The notes beneath the pieces were generated by a model. It searched no databases. It was not told where the DNA came from and worked only from the letters and a program-made list of their open reading frames with translations. Shown here piece by piece: positions 6,448 through 7,912 of a stretch of 7,912 bases of DNA; position 1 is the first letter of the stretch; every line of letters begins with the position of its first letter. Source of the stretch: Treponema sp. (lineage in GTDB: Bacteria > Spirochaetota > Spirochaetia > Treponematales > Treponemataceae); the NCBI GenBank assembly GCA_024691265.1, contig JAILNT010000208.1, positions 1-7,912 of the forward strand, read 5' to 3'. A program made the translations under genes and the position numbers.

Positions 6448-6476
6448 ATTATAACAATTAAAAAAATGACTGTACA
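6448..6476 (-). promoter_or_regulatory. Predicted promoter of coaX
   Basis: On the minus strand TGTACA (6476..6471, four of six matches), a 17-bp spacer and a perfect TATAAT (6453..6448). The -10 box ends 6 nt before the ATG at 6441, so transcription would begin on or beside that ATG. The result is either a leaderless message with a 9-residue N-terminal extension, or a 27-nt leader without Shine-Dalgarno before the ATG at 6414. Confidence 0.55.
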
Positions 6477-6492
6477 CTTTATAATATATGCA

Positions 6493-6521
6493 TTGAACTA
6501 AATATTTATACACGTTATTAT
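6493..6521 (+). promoter_or_regulatory. Predicted promoter of hisS
   Basis: TTGAAC (6493-6498), a 17-bp spacer and TATTAT (6516-6521) place the start site about 7 nt on, at the A of the hisS ATG (6528). No Shine-Dalgarno is seen before the ATG. A second candidate -10, a perfect TATAAT at 6480-6485, has only a weak -35 (ATTAAA at 6457-6462) and would give a leader of about 36 nt. Which one is used is open. Confidence 0.45.
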
Positions 6522-6527
6522 TACAGA

Positions 6528-7832
6528 ATGGAAACACTCATACAACCTAAAGTATTAAAGGGCTTTCGCGATTCTTTACCACAGGCAGAGATTCAGCGTT
6601 CAGATTTAATTGAAAAGCTCACAAAAGTATATCGCTCGTTTGGTTTTGTACCTATCGACACACCTGTTCTTGAATATACAGAAATTCTTCTTAGAAAGAG
6701 CAACGGTGAAACAGAAAAACAGGTATTCCGTTTTGAAGACAACGGCGGTCGTGATGTTGCAATGCGTTTCGACCTAACAGTCCCATTTGCCCGCTTCACA
6801 GCAGAACATAAATCAGAATTATACTTCCCTTTCAAACGCTATCATATTGCAAAAGTATGGAGAGGAGAAAAACCTCAGGCTGGACGTTACAGAGAATTTG
6901 TACAATGTGATTTTGACATGGTAGGAAGTGACAGTGCAGCTGCCGACTTTGAAATATTGAACATCATGAAAACAGCCCTATCTGCAATTGGTGTTGATAA
7001 AATACATATCCATGTAAACCACAGAGGAATATTTAACAGATTCCTTGCAAAACTCAATATTGCAGACAAAAGCGAAGACGTACTTCGTATAGTTGATAAA
7101 CTTGCAAAAATCGGACAGGAAGAAGTTACAAAACAGCTTACAGAAGTAACAGGAAAAGAAGATATCGCCAAAGAAATATTAAAATACATTGCTGGTGGAA
7201 AAGACTTTGACGATACACTCAACCTTCTTGAACAGATGGCAGGCGGAGAAGCTGAAGATACAAAACGTATGAGAGCTATAAGAGAAATGATGAAAGCCGC
7301 AGGAATTGCAGATACATACATTCTAGACCCAAGCATTACAAGAGGGCTCGACTACTATACAGGAATCGTTTACGAAACATTCCTTGATGACCTTCCTTCA
7401 ATAGGTTCTGTAAGCTCGGGAGGACGTTACGATAACCTTGCAGGACTTTACATGAAAGATAAAGTTCCAGGCGTTGGAGCTTCAATAGGCTTAGACAGAC
7501 TTCTTGCAGGGCTTGAACAACTCGGACTTTCAGCAAAAAAAGGAAGCTACCTTGATGCAGAAATCTACTGTCTAGATGATAGCCTTGCTGTACATTATCA
7601 GGGAGTTGCATCAAAACTTCGTGCAAAAGACATTGCAGTAGAAATCTTCCCAGAAGCAAAGAAAATGGCACAACAATATGCTGTTACAGAAGCAAAAGGT
7701 GTAAAATGGGGTATTCTTATAAAAAAAGAAGAAGCCGAAAAGAATGTTATTACACTAAAAAATCTTGCAACTCGTGAACAGTTCGTTGGAATATCATTAG
7801 ACGAAGCTGCAAAAAAGATAAAAGAAAACTAA
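6528..7832 (+). CDS. hisS: Histidyl-tRNA synthetase
   Basis: Charges tRNA-His with histidine; an essential class II aminoacyl-tRNA synthetase, normally a dimer, in the cytoplasm. The 434-aa length is typical (E. coli 424). The N-terminus has KVLKGFRD (8-15), then motif 1 around GFVPIDTPVLEYTE (39-52), DLTVPFARF (82-90), motif 2 (VWRGEKPQAGRYREFVQCD, 110-128, with Arg112), the histidine-specific HisA block TRGLDYYTG (271-279) with the catalytic Arg272, and motif 3 (GVGASIGLDRL, 315-325). The last hundred residues or so (from about 343) form the anticodon-binding domain. The insertion between motif 2 and HisA (about 170-260) is the usual helical domain. The start is the only ATG before motif 1; no Shine-Dalgarno precedes it, unlike the sugar genes. 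It stands alone on the plus strand, divergent from coaX. Confidence 0.97.
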   Translation: METLIQPKVLKGFRDSLPQAEIQRSDLIEKLTKVYRSFGFVPIDTPVLEYTEILLRKSNGETEKQVFRFEDNGGRDVAMRFDLTVPFARFTAEHKSELYFPFKRYHIAKVWRGEKPQAGRYREFVQCDFDMVGSDSAAADFEILNIMKTALSAIGVDKIHIHVNHRGIFNRFLAKLNIADKSEDVLRIVDKLAKIGQEEVTKQLTEVTGKEDIAKEILKYIAGGKDFDDTLNLLEQMAGGEAEDTKRMRAIREMMKAAGIADTYILDPSITRGLDYYTGIVYETFLDDLPSIGSVSSGGRYDNLAGLYMKDKVPGVGASIGLDRLLAGLEQLGLSAKKGSYLDAEIYCLDDSLAVHYQGVASKLRAKDIAVEIFPEAKKMAQQYAVTEAKGVKWGILIKKEEAEKNVITLKNLATREQFVGISLDEAAKKIKEN

Positions 7833-7861
7833 TCAGTGCCAATAAATAATTAATAAAAAAC

Positions 7862-7912
7862 GGGAATCTATTTAACTTAAAGCCATAAAACAGCTAGAAT
7901 TAATAGATTCCC
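7862..7912. terminator. Long inverted repeat after hisS, probable (bidirectional) terminator
   Basis: GGGAATCTATT (7862-7872) is the exact reverse complement of AATAGATTCCC (7902-7912); 2 more pairs form after a 1-base bulge, and the loop is about 24 nt. It begins 30 bp after the hisS stop. On the plus strand the window ends before any T-run can be seen. On the minus strand the stem is followed directly by GTTTTTTATTAATT, a good intrinsic-terminator tail, so it probably also ends a convergent gene to the right. Confidence 0.65.

Noticed and set aside
6415..6537. N-terminal extension of CoaX up to the ATG at 6537
   Set aside because: Its translation is AT-driven (many Asn, Tyr, Phe, Lys), unlike any CoaX N-terminus, overlaps hisS and covers both promoters.
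6593..7671. Minus-strand open frames inside hisS (80, 149 and 111 codons)
   Set aside because: Serine/leucine-rich shadows of the hisS coding frame with no ribosome sites and no recognisable domain.
1..7912. A previously undescribed defence, mobile or RNA system
   Set aside because: Every long open frame belongs to a known family, all intergenic gaps are under 300 bp, and there are no repeat arrays, transposase fragments, integrase genes or tRNA-bounded insertions.

Overview
The window looks like ordinary chromosome from a low-GC anaerobic bacterium. A gut or rumen spirochaete of the Treponema group is my best guess. It rests on the low GC, the relaxed lipobox of the binding protein, the clear Shine-Dalgarno sites and the general look of the HisS and CoaX proteins. 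This is inference, because no 16S or other marker is present.

The left half (about 1-4573, minus strand) is a carbohydrate uptake operon. In transcription order it holds a LacI-family regulator (GTG start, 4486), the lipoprotein sugar-binding protein AglE, the permeases AglF and AglG, and the first codons of a further gene that runs off the left edge. Operon layout is tight: 48 bp from the regulator to aglE, a 107-bp gap with a stem-loop after aglE, then stop/start overlaps TAATG (aglF-aglG) and TGATG (aglG-next gene). No ATP-binding subunit is visible. A TTGACA-17-GATAAT promoter precedes the regulator. A perfect 16-bp palindrome sits at about +6 to +21, inside a larger inverted repeat. This is the layout expected of an autorepressed LacI operon that responds to an alpha-glucoside-type sugar.

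The middle (4574-5622) holds a separate kduD unit with its own terminator and promoter. KduD acts in hexuronate (pectin) breakdown, so the area is biased toward plant polysaccharide use. I see no sequence tie between its promoter and the palindrome of the sugar operon.

The right half (5623-7912) is housekeeping. coaX (type III pantothenate kinase, minus) and hisS (histidyl-tRNA synthetase, plus) diverge from a short AT-rich region of about 115 bp. Both have plausible promoters whose -10 box ends exactly 6 nt before an ATG, and neither has a Shine-Dalgarno, so leaderless transcripts are possible. A long inverted repeat at the right edge is best read as a terminator, and its T-run favours the minus strand.

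No stretch longer than 300 bp lacks a gene. I see no RNA gene, IS element, CRISPR array or phage gene. I do not see an undescribed system. The items most worth checking are the nested operator/5' stem-loop, the altered hinge of the LacI protein and the twin leaderless architecture of coaX/hisS.
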